Shown: positions 44,270-53,553, counted from the first letter of the stretch. The stretch is 64,000 bases of DNA from JAKFWF01 sp963741505 (GCA_963741505.1 CAVUIJ010000041.1:186001-250000); one strand, 5' to 3'. A program made the numbers and translations. Notes: generated from the letters alone by a model not told the origin.

Positions 44270-44282
44270 GGTATACTGTCCC
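44270..44282. repeat. Half-site of the RAYT palindrome
   Basis: GGTATACTGTCCC is the inverse of GGGACAGTATACC, the outer arm of the palindrome at 45623. It lies between the divergent RAYT and HlyC-like genes, probably marking the 5' edge of the RAYT unit. Confidence 0.7.
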
Positions 44283-44306
44283 TGCGCACAGCAGTAAGCT
44301 TCTCAA

Positions 44307-44841
44307 ATGAAGCCCCAATCCCCCAATCCCAATGCCATTCCCGGCAGCCCGTTCCAGTACGCGGCGCCGGAGGGCTCGGCGAAGACGATGTCGGCCGTGC
44401 TCGGCGAGATCGTGTGGCTGATGTCGCAATCGCCGATCCACAAGTCGTTCTTCATCTCGCGCACGGAACGGGGACAGTTTCCGATTGCAACGGCTGTGGG
44501 CTATTCGGCGAAGGCAATCGGGATCGGTAACTGTCCCCGACCCAGCATCATGCCGGTGATCCTGAAGCAGTTCCGGCTGTTCTACGACCAGGACAAGCCG
44601 ATCGGCGTGGTGTTCTGGGGCACGGTGTCCGACGACGTCGTCGGCGCGGCTGGCCGAGGGCACCTCGAAGCTCAGGCCGCAGGACTGGAAGAGCGGCGAC
44701 AACCTGTGGGTGGTCGAGACCATCGCCCCGTTCGGCGGCGCCGAAGAAATGGTCAAGGACCTCAAAGCCGCCGTGTTCCCGGATCGCGAGATCAGGATGC
44801 TGGTGGTGAAGGATGGGGTTAGGGATGTGAGGGTGGTGTGA
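44307..44841 (+). CDS. HlyC-like toxin-activating lysine acyltransferase with in-frame palindrome insertion (one frame break)
   Basis: About 177 residues. HlyC enzymes move a fatty acyl group from acyl carrier protein to lysines of RTX toxins. Catalytic His is in LMSQSPIHKSFFIS (about residue 45); QFRLFYDQDKPIGVVFWGTVSDD carries the conserved Asp; LAEGTSKLRPQDWKSGDNLWVVETIAPFGG is a strong family block. One extra base near 44640 shifts the frame. Between FFISRTE and PSIMPVILKQF lie 23 extra codons supplied exactly by the palindrome 44470-44538. No RTX toxin gene is present; the stop overlaps a low-GC membrane ORF (TGATG). Confidence 0.82.
44470..44538. repeat. 69-bp REP-like palindrome inserted inside the HlyC-like gene
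   Basis: The outer arms GGGGACAGTT and AACTGTCCCC are exact inverses, followed inward by CCGATTGC and GCAATCGG. The length is 69 bp, a multiple of three, and the host frame stays open through it. It resembles the RAYT palindromes at 43464 and 45623 in its GGGGACAGT start. Confidence 0.85.
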
Positions 44842-45217
44842 TGGCGGGGGGAGGCGAATGGCAGGACTTGATCCATTTGCTTGCCAAAATGCTGCTAGAT
44901 CAAACCTATCTCTTTCCAATCGCAAGTTGTGCCATGACCACTTTGATTTATCTCTTGAATTGAAAGACAATTGGCATCATAGCGGCATTCATATCGGCTG
45001 TGGGCGCGATGGGTGCTGCCTGCCTTCTTATTATTGTGTCGGCCATTGCCGTACCTGACCTAAGTTATGTGCAAAGCTCACGATAGCCTCACTCACCGCA
45101 ATGGCTGCAGTATTCATATTGAAGTTTATGTCCTATATGGTGGGCTATCCCCATGCAATGCTTTCGATTATTGTTTTCTTGTTACTGTGGATTGGAAGAA
45201 TTTCCGAACTCTATTGA
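44841..45217 (+). pseudogene. Degraded small membrane protein, low GC
   Basis: From the ATG overlapping the HlyC-like stop a frame reads MAGGGEWQDLIHLLAKMLLDQ to a TGA at 44961. The same frame continues as a membrane-like stretch IIAAFISAVGAMGAACLLII to TAG 45084, and a shifted frame goes on with FILKFMSYMVGYPHAMLSI and FLLLWIGRISELY to TGA 45217. Three hydrophobic segments in succession suggest one small integral membrane protein broken by a stop and a shift, or sequence error. The composition is much more AT-rich than the neighbours. Confidence 0.4.
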
Positions 45218-45622
45218 GATCGAACAGAGGAACAAACGATTATAAACTTGCGATTTGAAACGACGGCAATTCCTGCGATCATGTCTGAGTGAATTGTCGC
45301 ACATGATTGACGTCGCATTGGCTCAAAGCTCAGCAACGTATTCTTCAATATGCCGCACGAATCGCAGATCATAAATCGAGAGTACGGTGATGCTCTTGAC
45401 TGGGACGGGCTGCAATGATGGCAGTAGACTGTTCACCGCAATACTATAGCCGCGATGAATACTTCTGACAGTTGATTGCAGAGCCTCGCTTCAAGAATTA
45501 CGATGGTTTCGAGTGAACTGGGGATTTCCGCGCTTGCCCTGGCGGGATGTATTGCTGAGGAATTCGATGACACCCAGCAGCGAACCGCGGGCGCATATTT
45601 CTTGGATATCGCGTACCCTTAC
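45218..45622. other. Low-GC gap with a possible gene fragment
   Basis: About 405 bp of AT-rich DNA. A short frame ending in the palindrome at 45623 reads VSSELGISALALAGCIAEEFDD from about 45506, reminiscent of linker segments in polymorphic toxins, but it is too short to assign. Otherwise nothing recognised. Confidence 0.4.
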
Positions 45623-45703
45623 GGGGACAGTATACCAATTTCGATCAACTCGCTGGTTTCAATAGAAATAATGGCGATTAGTCGAAATTAGTATGCTGTC
45701 CCC
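45623..45703. repeat. REP-like palindrome, RAYT family
   Basis: Left arm GGGGACAGTATACCAATTTC and right arm GAAATTAGTATGCTGTCCCC are inverse copies with two mismatches, separated by about 41 nt. It marks the far edge of the RAYT/HlyC patch, 19 bp before the ndvA end. Confidence 0.85.
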
Positions 45704-45724
45704 TCTCGCCACGCCAGGGCTTGG

Positions 45725-47512
45725 TCAGGCGCCAGCCTTTTCCGGCACCGCCGTGCCCGGATTGAATGCTGGCTCCTCACCGGCCGTCGGTTCGGTGAAG
45801 CCGCCTTCCTTGACGAGGCGCGAGAACAAGCCACCGATCGCGACGAGTTCCTTGAAGCGGCCGCGCTCGACGATGCGGCCATGATCGAGCACCAGGATCT
45901 GGTCGGCGTTGGCGACCGTCGACAGCCGGTGGGCGATGATGAAGGTGGTGCGGCCCTTGCGCAGCGTGTCGAGGGCGCGCTTGATCTTGCCCTCGGTCTC
46001 GGTATCGAGCGCGCTCGTCGCCTCGTCGAGGATCAGGATCGGCGCGCTCTTCAGGATGGCCCGCGCCAGCGCCACCCGCTGGCGTTCGCCGCCGGACAGG
46101 CCGACGCCGCGTTCGCCGGCGACGAATGAATAGCCGTCGTCCTTGCGGCGGATGAACTCGTCGGCCACGGCGAGGCGGGCGGCGTTCTCGACCTCGGCGT
46201 CGGTGGCATTGGGTTTGCCGACGCGGATGTTCTCGGCGATCGAGCGGTTGAACAGGCCAGCTTCCTGAAACACCACCGCAATCGAGTGCCGCAGCGAATT
46301 GAGCGTGACGTCGCGGATGTCGTGGCCATCGATCAGGATGCGGCCCTTGTCGGGATCGCGCAGTCGCTGCAGCAGCGCCAGCGTCGTGGTCTTGCCCGAC
46401 CCGGTGGGGCCGACGAGCGCGATGGTTTCGCCGGGCTTGGCCTTGATGTCGAGATCGAATGCGCCCTGCGTGCTGGTGCCGTAGCGGAACGAGACGTTCT
46501 CGTAGACGACCTCACCTTTGACATTGGCGAGAGGCACCGCGCCCGGTTTTTCCCGCACATCGACGCCGGCGTCGAGCAGATTGAAGAACGAGGTGAGCGG
46601 TGGCGCCATCATGAAGACGCGGCCGACAAAGCCCGACAGCTGGTCGAGTTTCGAGATCAGCAGGCCGGCGAAGCCGACGAAGGCGACGATCTGCCCGACC
46701 GTCATCTCGCCGCGCGCTGACAGCACCGAGCCGAGTGCGAACACGCATACCATCGTGATCGTCGAAGCAGCGCGCGTCAGGCAGGTGAGCAGGCCCCACC
46801 AGGTCAGCACCGGGAACTGCGCCGACAGCAGCTGGCCCATCAGGTGGCGCAGCTCGGAAGCCTCCGCCTGCAGCCGGGCATAGCTTTGCACCACGGTGAC
46901 GTTGCCGAGCACGTCGCCGACCCGGCCGGACACTTGGATGTGATAGCGCTCGACCGCGGCCTGGCCGTCGGACGTACGATTGACGGTGACGATATTGATC
47001 ACCGCATAGATCACCGCCAGGACCGCCAACAGTGCCGCCATCCGCCAATCCATGGCGATCGCGGTCGGCACCAGGAACAGGATGGAGACCACGGCTGCGA
47101 GCTGCTCGCGCATGAAGGTCAGCCAGGTGCCGAACAGCATATCGGAGCCGGCAAGGATATTGCGCACCACCGCTGCCGAGCCCTTCTCCGCATGATAGCT
47201 GATCGGCAGGGTGATCGCCCGGTCGAAGCCCATGGTCATGGCGGCAAGGCGCTGACGATGGGCGAGGCGATCGGCATAGACGGCGACGATGACGCTGGCG
47301 ATGATGCCGAACAGACCGATCACCGCCCAGGCGGCAATGGTGTAGAAAGTCTCCTGGTTCTTGGACAAGGCATCGACCACCCGGCCGAACAACAACGGTT
47401 CGGCCAGCGCCACGATCGCGATGGCGCAGTTGGCAATCGCGAGCGAGGCGGCAAGCCCGCGCTCGGCGCTGAGCATACCGATGGCGCGCAGATAGATCCG
47501 GATCAGGTTCAT
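45725..47512 (-). CDS. ndvA: Cyclic beta-1,2-glucan ABC exporter NdvA/ChvA
   Basis: 595-residue half-transporter with fused membrane and ATPase domains. The N-terminus MNLIRIYLRAIGMLSAERGL is characteristic of NdvA/ChvA. Six helices occupy residues 20-300. The nucleotide domain has Walker A GPTGSGKTTTLALLQRL (about 370), signature VGLSGGERQR (about 480), Walker B ILILDEATSALDTE and the switch IAHRLSTV. Length agrees with the 585-600 residues of rhizobial homologues. It exports cyclic glucans to the periplasm for osmotic adaptation and host interaction. The partner synthase ndvB is not in the window. Confidence 0.93.
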   Translation of the reverse strand: MNLIRIYLRAIGMLSAERGLAASLAIANCAIAIVALAEPLLFGRVVDALSKNQETFYTIAAWAVIGLFGIIASVIVAVYADRLAHRQRLAAMTMGFDRAITLPISYHAEKGSAAVVRNILAGSDMLFGTWLTFMREQLAAVVSILFLVPTAIAMDWRMAALLAVLAVIYAVINIVTVNRTSDGQAAVERYHIQVSGRVGDVLGNVTVVQSYARLQAEASELRHLMGQLLSAQFPVLTWWGLLTCLTRAASTITMVCVFALGSVLSARGEMTVGQIVAFVGFAGLLISKLDQLSGFVGRVFMMAPPLTSFFNLLDAGVDVREKPGAVPLANVKGEVVYENVSFRYGTSTQGAFDLDIKAKPGETIALVGPTGSGKTTTLALLQRLRDPDKGRILIDGHDIRDVTLNSLRHSIAVVFQEAGLFNRSIAENIRVGKPNATDAEVENAARLAVADEFIRRKDDGYSFVAGERGVGLSGGERQRVALARAILKSAPILILDEATSALDTETEGKIKRALDTLRKGRTTFIIAHRLSTVANADQILVLDHGRIVERGRFKELVAIGGLFSRLVKEGGFTEPTAGEEPAFNPGTAVPEKAGA

Positions 47513-47546
47513 GTGGGTCTGCGCGCCATCATTGTCAGCATCCTCG

Positions 47547-48110
47547 TCAGCCGAGCTTCTTGAAGATCCGCAGTGACTTGTAGCTGCCGGCGTCGGCCAG
47601 CACGCCGGCCTTGACGAGCTCGCCGGTCACGCGCTCGGCAACATCGAAGGCATAGGAGCCGGCGTAGAACAGCACAAGTCCTCCCGCTCGCGTGCGGTCG
47701 CACAGCACGCGGGTCATCTCGAGGTCGGTCAGCGCGCCATAGGCGTCATTCTTCTCAGTGCGGAACTCGCCGACATGGAACAATGCCACGATGTCGAACA
47801 TCGGCAGCAGCCGGCGGTCGAGCTGGTAGATGTCGCCGAAATAGGCCTTGTAGGTGTGGCCGAGGCGCGGCTTCTCGATCAGCATCTTAATGTAGGCGTC
47901 GTATTCGGCGGGCGAGGCGGTGATGCCGAATACGGCATTGTTGGAGCCGTCCTCGGAGGTCTTCAGACCGACGATGTGGTGGCTGCCGGTGCCGAAATGG
48001 AAGATCGCCGCGCCCTGGGTCTTCTGCTCTTCGAGCCACTCCAGGAAGTGCATGTCGCAAGGGCATTCGGCGAGCCGCAGATCCCAGCTCTGGTCCCAGT
48101 AGTGCAGCAT
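47547..48110 (-). CDS. Conserved hypothetical protein, methyltransferase-like fold possible
   Basis: 187 residues, starting MLHYWDQSWDLRLAECPCDMHFLEWLEEQ. GAAIFHFGTGSHHIVGL has the outline of a SAM-binding G-x-G-x loop, and FDIVALFHVGEFRTEKNDAYGALTDLEMTRVLCDRTRAGGLVLFYAGSYAF resembles the later strands of class I methyltransferases. Key acidic residue after strand 2 is not obvious, so activity is uncertain. It ends 34 bp upstream of ndvA on the same strand and may be co-transcribed. Confidence 0.65.
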   Translation of the reverse strand: MLHYWDQSWDLRLAECPCDMHFLEWLEEQKTQGAAIFHFGTGSHHIVGLKTSEDGSNNAVFGITASPAEYDAYIKMLIEKPRLGHTYKAYFGDIYQLDRRLLPMFDIVALFHVGEFRTEKNDAYGALTDLEMTRVLCDRTRAGGLVLFYAGSYAFDVAERVTGELVKAGVLADAGSYKSLRIFKKLG

Positions 48111-48173
48111 GTATGGTCCCTCTCGATGTCGGACGGCGGCAGGCGCCGGGCTGTTGGAGTGGCTTCGGCGTGA

Positions 48174-49975
48174 TCAGGCTGGCACCGGCAATCGCGCCGG
48201 AGCCACGATTTTTTCCGGCGTTGGATTGCGCGGTGCCGTCAGGTCGATGTGGATTATGTTTGCGGGATCGACCGGCGGCACTTGCGTGAAGGAGATTACC
48301 GACGTGTGCGGCAACTCGTCGGCGATCGCCTGCATTAGGTCGCGCCGGGCCGCCTCGTCGATCGCGCTCAGGGCCTCGTCGAGGATCACGATATCGGGCC
48401 GCTGCACAAGGATGCGGGCGACGGCCAGCCGCTGCAACTCGCCGTTCGACAGCGCATGATCCCAGCGGACGGTCTCATCGAGCCGGGAGCCGAGGCTGGA
48501 CAGGCCGACCCGTCGCAGGCATTCGCCATAGCGCGTTTCGGCAACCTTCAAGGGTGCCGGACGGATAGTGCAGCGCGCTGCGCAGGCTGGTCGCGGGCAC
48601 ATAGGGGCGCTGCGGGATCACCAGCAGTGTGCCGGCCGGCCGCTCGATGCGGCCTTGTCCCCAGGGCCACAGGCCGGCGATGGCACGCACCAGCGAGGTC
48701 TTGCCGCCGCCGGACGGCGCCGACACCACCAGGTGCTGGCCAGGGCGGGCGGTCAGATCGACGTGTCCGACCAACGGATTGCCGTGGGCATCGGTGACGG
48801 TCAGATCACGCAGGTGCAGGGCATGATCGGTGCTCGTCGTGAGCGCGAGGCGCGGCACGACGGTCGCCGGTGTTGCGAACCGCTGGTCGATAGCGTCGGC
48901 GGCATCCGTGATCTCGACGATGCGCCGCGCCGAGGCATACCAGTCGGCGATCCGGTTGTAGTTGTCGACGACCCACGAGATCGCCACCTGCACCTCGACG
49001 AAGGCGGCGGCGAGCTGCATCACCTCGCCGAGGCTTAGTTCGCCGGACAAGTATTTCGGCGTCGCCACCAGTAGCGGGAAGATCGGCTTCAGCGGTCCAC
49101 TGGCGTTGGTGATCCAGGTCAGATTGCCGTGCTGTCGCACGATCGCGAGCCAGCGACCAACGAGAGTGTCGTAGAGGCTGCCGGCAATTCGCTTCTCATC
49201 CGCCGCCCCCCGCGACAGCGCGATGCTCTCGGCGTTGTCGCGCACGCGCATCAGGGCGAAGCGGAAATGGCCCTCGGCCTCGTTCTTGGTCACCACCGAG
49301 CCGATCAGCGGCCGCCCGACCCGCAGCATCAGGGTCGAGGCGAGAATGCCGTAGGCCAGCGCCGCGAGCACCATGTAGGCTGGAATGGTGATCGACGAGG
49401 CGCCGAGCGGCACGCGTCAAGGAGCCGCCCACCGACCACAGGATCGAGATGAAGGTCGCGGCGCCGATCAGCGCCAGGAACAGGCCGATGCCGCAGTCGA
49501 CCAGGATCTCGGTTGCCCAGCGGGTGTCGTCCGAGATGCGGTATTCGGGGTTGGCGGGTTCGGTGCGGGTCAGCCCCAGGTGATAGAAGCGCTGGCGGTC
49601 GAGCCAGCGGTCGATCAATTGCCGGGTCACCCATTCGCGCCAGCGCACCTGCAGGGTCTCACGCGAGCGCACGATGCCGACGCCGACCGCGGCCATGGTG
49701 GCGACGATCAGGCCGAGGGCGAGCACGGCGCGCCCGAGCGTCGCGGCGTCCTTGGCGGCCAGCGCGTCGAAGAACCACTTGTTCCAGTGGTTCATGGCGA
49801 GCGTGGCGCCGATGCTGAGGGTCAAGAATGCGACGAGGGCGAGCGTGATCGTCCAGGCGCGCCTGCTGCTGTCGCCGCGCCAGAAGCCGCCCGAGAGCCG
49901 CGCGAACGCCATCAGCACCCGGCGATCGAGCGCCAAGGCGGGGGCATCCGGTGGGACCGGGCTGGCGGTGGTCAT
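48174..49975 (-). CDS. ABC transporter, SbmA/YddA/ALD type with fused ATPase (frame broken twice)
   Basis: About 599 residues. The membrane part has the ABC_membrane_2 layout of peroxisomal ALD proteins, YddA and SbmA/BacA: NKWFFDALAAKD, REWVTRQLIDRWLDRQRFYHL, YRISDDTRWATEILVDCG, then GVVTKNEAEGHFRFALMRVRDNAESIAL (EAA-like). The ATPase has Walker A VSAPSGGGKTSLVRAIAGLW, signature LSNGELQRLAVARI and Walker B DIVILDEALSAIDE. Extra bases near 49412 and 48552 break the frame. Relatives transport peptides, cobalamin or very-long-chain fatty acids; rhizobial BacA lacks the ATPase, so this is the YddA-like branch. Confidence 0.85.
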
Positions 49976-50105
49976 CTGGCTAATCGTATCCCGACGTGGC
50001 TCTGACACCGCAGGCGACAGCTCTATTCCTTCGCCTCTGCAAGGGAATATGTACGCGACGACGGCGGCTCTTCATCGCCTGAGGAACAGGAATTTCGCTG
50101 AATGG

Positions 50106-52451
50106 TCAATGAACAACCGGCACACGTCCGGTTAATTGCAGGCCCGCCCCGAGCAGCGGCTTGAAGCTGAGGGTAACGCGCACCTTGCCCAGCGGGATCG
50201 GTACGGCGCGGAACAGCACATTGGCCCGCAGCAAGGGAGCCTGCCTGCCGTCGACGGTTGCGAACCACCACGGATGCCAGACATCGTTCAAGACGACGAA
50301 GCCGCCGTCCGGGCTTTCGGCGTCGATGTCGATGCGCGTGTTGGTGTAGCGGGCGATGCTGGCCGTGCCCGGCCGGCGCGGCGCGAACGGCTCGGTGGTC
50401 TCGAGCAGCACGGTCTGGCGGTAGTCGATGTCGGGCATGCCGCCGTCGGCCAGCAGCTTGCCGAAGTCGGCGACCTGCGAATGGGGCACCATCATGACCC
50501 GCGGCAGGGCGCGCGGGTTCTCGTAGATCCAGCCGTCCGGCGTGCGGGTCAGCAGCTTGAAGTCATGCGGCCTCGCGGTTGCGTCGATTTTTTCGATCGG
50601 CACGCCGGAGATAATGTAGCGCAGGCCGAGGAGGTCGGCGACTGGCGACCGGTAGCCCGGCATCAGCTTCGAGAACTTGCGCTGGTTCCAGCTGCCCGAG
50701 CTGTCGCCGGCGCCGGTGCCGAGCGAATAGAGCTTCAGTCGCACCGGATTGTAGCCGAGCGTCTGCTCGATACCGTGCGTCAGCGACGCGTTCGGCCAGT
50801 GGAAGCCGAGGCCGATCAACTCGACCCGGTCACGTCGGTCGGGCGCGGCGGGCTTGGCCAGTTCATGTTTGATGAAGGCCAGCGTCGGGTTGCGCGTGTC
50901 GGGTTCGAGGATGTCGATCTCGCGCGGGTCGATCGCGGTCGCCCCGTTCGGACCGTTGTTCCACGAAACATCGACGGCCGTCAGCGCGATCAATCCCAGT
51001 GCCGCGGCGGCCGGCCGCAACGTCTTCATGGTGTCGGCGAAGTAGACAGCGATGGCGCCCGCTGCCATCCAGGCCGCGGCGACGAGCATCGGCTCGATCG
51101 CCCGGCCGACCCGGTCGAAGATCATCGCCACGATGATGGCGAAAACGAAGGCACCGGCGACCAGGCCGATCTCGGCGGCGCGCTGTTTCGGGCTGGCCGC
51201 CGGCAGCGTCCAGGTGAAGAAGCGATGCGCGGCGTAACCCGCGAGCAGGCTCGCAAAGCCGCCGATCAGGAACGTCGCGTCGGCGGGGCGGCGAAACAGC
51301 TTCACGCCCGGCAGGACCTCGTACAGCACCCGGAATACCGGTGTGAAGCCGCCGAGCGCATAGAGCGTCACCGCGATCGTGACGACCGTGTAGAAGCGGA
51401 TCTCGCGATCCCAGAGCACGCCGCGCATCAGGCCTGCGATCAGCAGCAGGATCGGGATCGCGCCGAGATAAAGCTGGCCCATGTTCTGGGCGATGAACAG
51501 GCCGGTGCCCTCCCAGGTGAAGCTCGGCGGGCCCCAGTATTTCTCCATTTCGCCGGCGGCGCCGAAAAGGTGCGGGATTATCGCGGTGACGAACAGTCCC
51601 GGGTGCAGTGAGCCCGCCGCCGCGCCCGGATAGTCGATCTCGGGGCGGTTCGACTGGCTGGCGAGCAGCAGCGTCAGGGCGAGCGGGATCGCGATAATGG
51701 CGATGCCGGCAATGCCGCCGGCGGCGAGCGGCTTGAGGCTGCGGCGGATTGCTGCGCGCGGTACCTCGTTGGTGGCGATCTGCCAGACGGCGAATGCCAT
51801 CAGGACATAGATCGCGAGCAGCCCGACCTGATCGCGGCCGAGGATGATGAACGCTGCGATCACGCCGGCGCCGAGCCCGTGTGGCCAACTGCCACGTTCG
51901 AGGCCGCGGTTCAGCAACACCAGCGCGAACGGCAGGTAGGCGAGGCTCAGGACTTGGCCGAAATGCTGCAGCCGCCAGGCCATGGAGGCGCCGAAGCTGA
52001 ACCCGAGGGCGGCGATCATCGCGCCGGCCCAATGCCAGCCAAGATCGCGCGCGAGCCACAGCACGCCGAGGCCGCCGCCGAGCGCGCAGGCAAGCACGGT
52101 GGCGTCCAACGCCCGCAGGCTCGGCGTGGCATCGAGCAGGGCCAGGATCAAGAATGGCGGCGAGAAAATCAGCGACTGCGGATCGGCGATCTGCGGGTGG
52201 CCGGCGAAGTTATGGGGCGTCCAGAACGGGCTCTCGCCGCGGGCGATCGAAGCGGCCAGGAACTGCACCTGCGGCGCAAATTGCGCCTTGGCGTCCCACG
52301 GAATGGTGACGCTGCCGGACAGCCACGGCCACGAGAAGGCGAGCCAGCAAGCGGCGAACAGGGCTGCCGACTGGCCAATAAGGCCACGCCGCAGCCCCGC
52401 TATCGAGCCCGAACAGCAGATCCGCTCTCGCCGAGTGCGGTTGGGCGTCAC
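50106..52451 (-). CDS. YfhO-like large membrane protein
   Basis: 781 residues, GTG start at 52451. About twelve to fourteen helices fill the first 470 residues, with WDAKAQFAPQVQFLAASIARGESPFWTPHNFAGHPQIADPQ after helix 1, the lumenal loop pattern of GT-C and YfhO proteins. The soluble C-terminal part ends FVVLNDVWHPWWFATVDGRQAPLLRANVLFRAVPIPLGKVRVTLSF, the YfhO family tail. B. subtilis YfhO is needed for glycosylation of lipoteichoic acid; in proteobacteria the role is unknown. No other polysaccharide gene is adjacent except the distant ndvA. Confidence 0.82.
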   Translation of the reverse strand: MTPNRTRRERICCSGSIAGLRRGLIGQSAALFAACWLAFSWPWLSGSVTIPWDAKAQFAPQVQFLAASIARGESPFWTPHNFAGHPQIADPQSLIFSPPFLILALLDATPSLRALDATVLACALGGGLGVLWLARDLGWHWAGAMIAALGFSFGASMAWRLQHFGQVLSLAYLPFALVLLNRGLERGSWPHGLGAGVIAAFIILGRDQVGLLAIYVLMAFAVWQIATNEVPRAAIRRSLKPLAAGGIAGIAIIAIPLALTLLLASQSNRPEIDYPGAAAGSLHPGLFVTAIIPHLFGAAGEMEKYWGPPSFTWEGTGLFIAQNMGQLYLGAIPILLLIAGLMRGVLWDREIRFYTVVTIAVTLYALGGFTPVFRVLYEVLPGVKLFRRPADATFLIGGFASLLAGYAAHRFFTWTLPAASPKQRAAEIGLVAGAFVFAIIVAMIFDRVGRAIEPMLVAAAWMAAGAIAVYFADTMKTLRPAAAALGLIALTAVDVSWNNGPNGATAIDPREIDILEPDTRNPTLAFIKHELAKPAAPDRRDRVELIGLGFHWPNASLTHGIEQTLGYNPVRLKLYSLGTGAGDSSGSWNQRKFSKLMPGYRSPVADLLGLRYIISGVPIEKIDATARPHDFKLLTRTPDGWIYENPRALPRVMMVPHSQVADFGKLLADGGMPDIDYRQTVLLETTEPFAPRRPGTASIARYTNTRIDIDAESPDGGFVVLNDVWHPWWFATVDGRQAPLLRANVLFRAVPIPLGKVRVTLSFKPLLGAGLQLTGRVPVVH

Positions 52452-52887
52452 GTCTGCGAATTACCGGCAAGGCCTAGCGTTCCCCGGATGATTGCCGCGC
52501 CTCGGGCTCCCGCCAGGGCGGACCGGTGAGAAGCAGGGCGCAATCGCGATCGCGACACTTAAAGCACAGCCGGCCTTCTGGCCAATCGAGCCGTCAAGAA
52601 TATGCTTGCTGCGAGGCAATCTGGCGCGCACCGATGTCGACATGGGCAACGGCGTCGGGCGATAGTATCCCGATCTCCGCTGACTGCGGGCCCCGACGTG
52701 GCACCGGCGGCGCAAATCCGTTGACTTCTCTTCCGACTTCCCGGATAAACCGGCCGAACGCTGGCGCACGTCGTGCCCGCGCAACGAGCGCTGCCCGAGG
52801 CTCGCATCCACTCCAGAGGATGCCTTCGAAGTCCGTGGACATGTTCGTCCGCGGCGCCACAGGGCGCGGTAAAATGGTGGGAATTCA
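52452..52887. other. 436-bp gap before rplU
   Basis: No gene on either strand is convincing; the long minus-strand frame across rplU is antisense shadow. Contents recognised: the promoter-like pair at 52721-52748. Confidence 0.5.
52721..52748 (+). promoter_or_regulatory. Probable promoter of rplU-rpmA
   Basis: TTGACT at 52721-52726 and GATAAA at 52743-52748 are separated by 16 bp, about 140 bp before the rplU start, giving a leader where autogenous control could act. Based on consensus only. Confidence 0.5.
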
Positions 52888-53553
52888 ATGATGTACGCTG
52901 TCATCAAGACGGGCGGAAAGCAGTACCGCGTCGCCGCCGACGAAATCTTCGAGGTCGAGAAGCTGGATGGCGAGCCGGGCGCGGTCGTCAAGTTCGGCGA
53001 AGTACTGATGCTGGGCGGCGACGGCGACGTCACGATCGGCAAGCCGGTGATCTCGGGGGCCTCCGTCACCGCCGAGATCCTCGAACAGGGCCGCGGCCCC
53101 AAGCTGATCAATTTCAAGAAGCGCCGCCGCAAGAACTCGCGCCGCAAGAAGGGCCATCGCCAGGATCTGACCACTGTGCGCATCCTCGAAGTGCTGGCCA
53201 GCGGCCAGTCGGCAGCGAAGAAGGCGACCGGCGTTGGCGTCGTCGCCCGCGCGTTCCGCGGCAACGGCCGTTCATTCGAAGTGCTGAAGGCGCCCGAGGG
53301 CGGCCGCGGCGATGACCTGTCGCTGATCGACGGCGTCGGCCCGAAATACGCCGAGGCGCTCAACCAGGCCGGCATCTTCCACATGTGGCAGATCGCGGCG
53401 ATGACCAAGCAGAACATCGCGGCGCTCGAAGCCACCGGCCATTTCGGCGGCCACATCGCCAGCGGCGAATGGGTCGCCCAAGCGCAGGAGCTGATCAACG
53501 GCCGCCCGCCGCGCGCCAAGATCGATCGGGCCGCGGCCGAGGCCAGTGCCTGA
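52888..53553 (+). CDS. rplU: 50S ribosomal protein L21 with C-terminal helix-hairpin-helix extension
   Basis: 221 residues, about twice the E. coli length. Residues 1-103 are a normal L21 (MMYAVIKTGGKQYRVAADE, then FKKRRRKNSRRKKGHRQDLTTVRI). A linker of about 40 residues leads to a helix-hairpin-helix domain at about 147-210: DLSLIDGVGPKYAEALNQAGIFHMWQIAAMTKQNIAALEA, ending ELINGRPPRAKIDRAA. Similar L21 extensions occur in Hyphomicrobiales. The tail could contact rRNA or DNA. Tandem ATG codons at 52888 and 52891 leave the exact start open. The rpmA gene follows after 70 bp. Confidence 0.95.
   Translation: MMYAVIKTGGKQYRVAADEIFEVEKLDGEPGAVVKFGEVLMLGGDGDVTIGKPVISGASVTAEILEQGRGPKLINFKKRRRKNSRRKKGHRQDLTTVRILEVLASGQSAAKKATGVGVVARAFRGNGRSFEVLKAPEGGRGDDLSLIDGVGPKYAEALNQAGIFHMWQIAAMTKQNIAALEATGHFGGHIASGEWVAQAQELINGRPPRAKIDRAAAEASA

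Noticed and set aside
50136..51611. 491-residue plus-strand frame
   Set aside because: Antisense to the YfhO-like gene, no hydrophobic or domain pattern.
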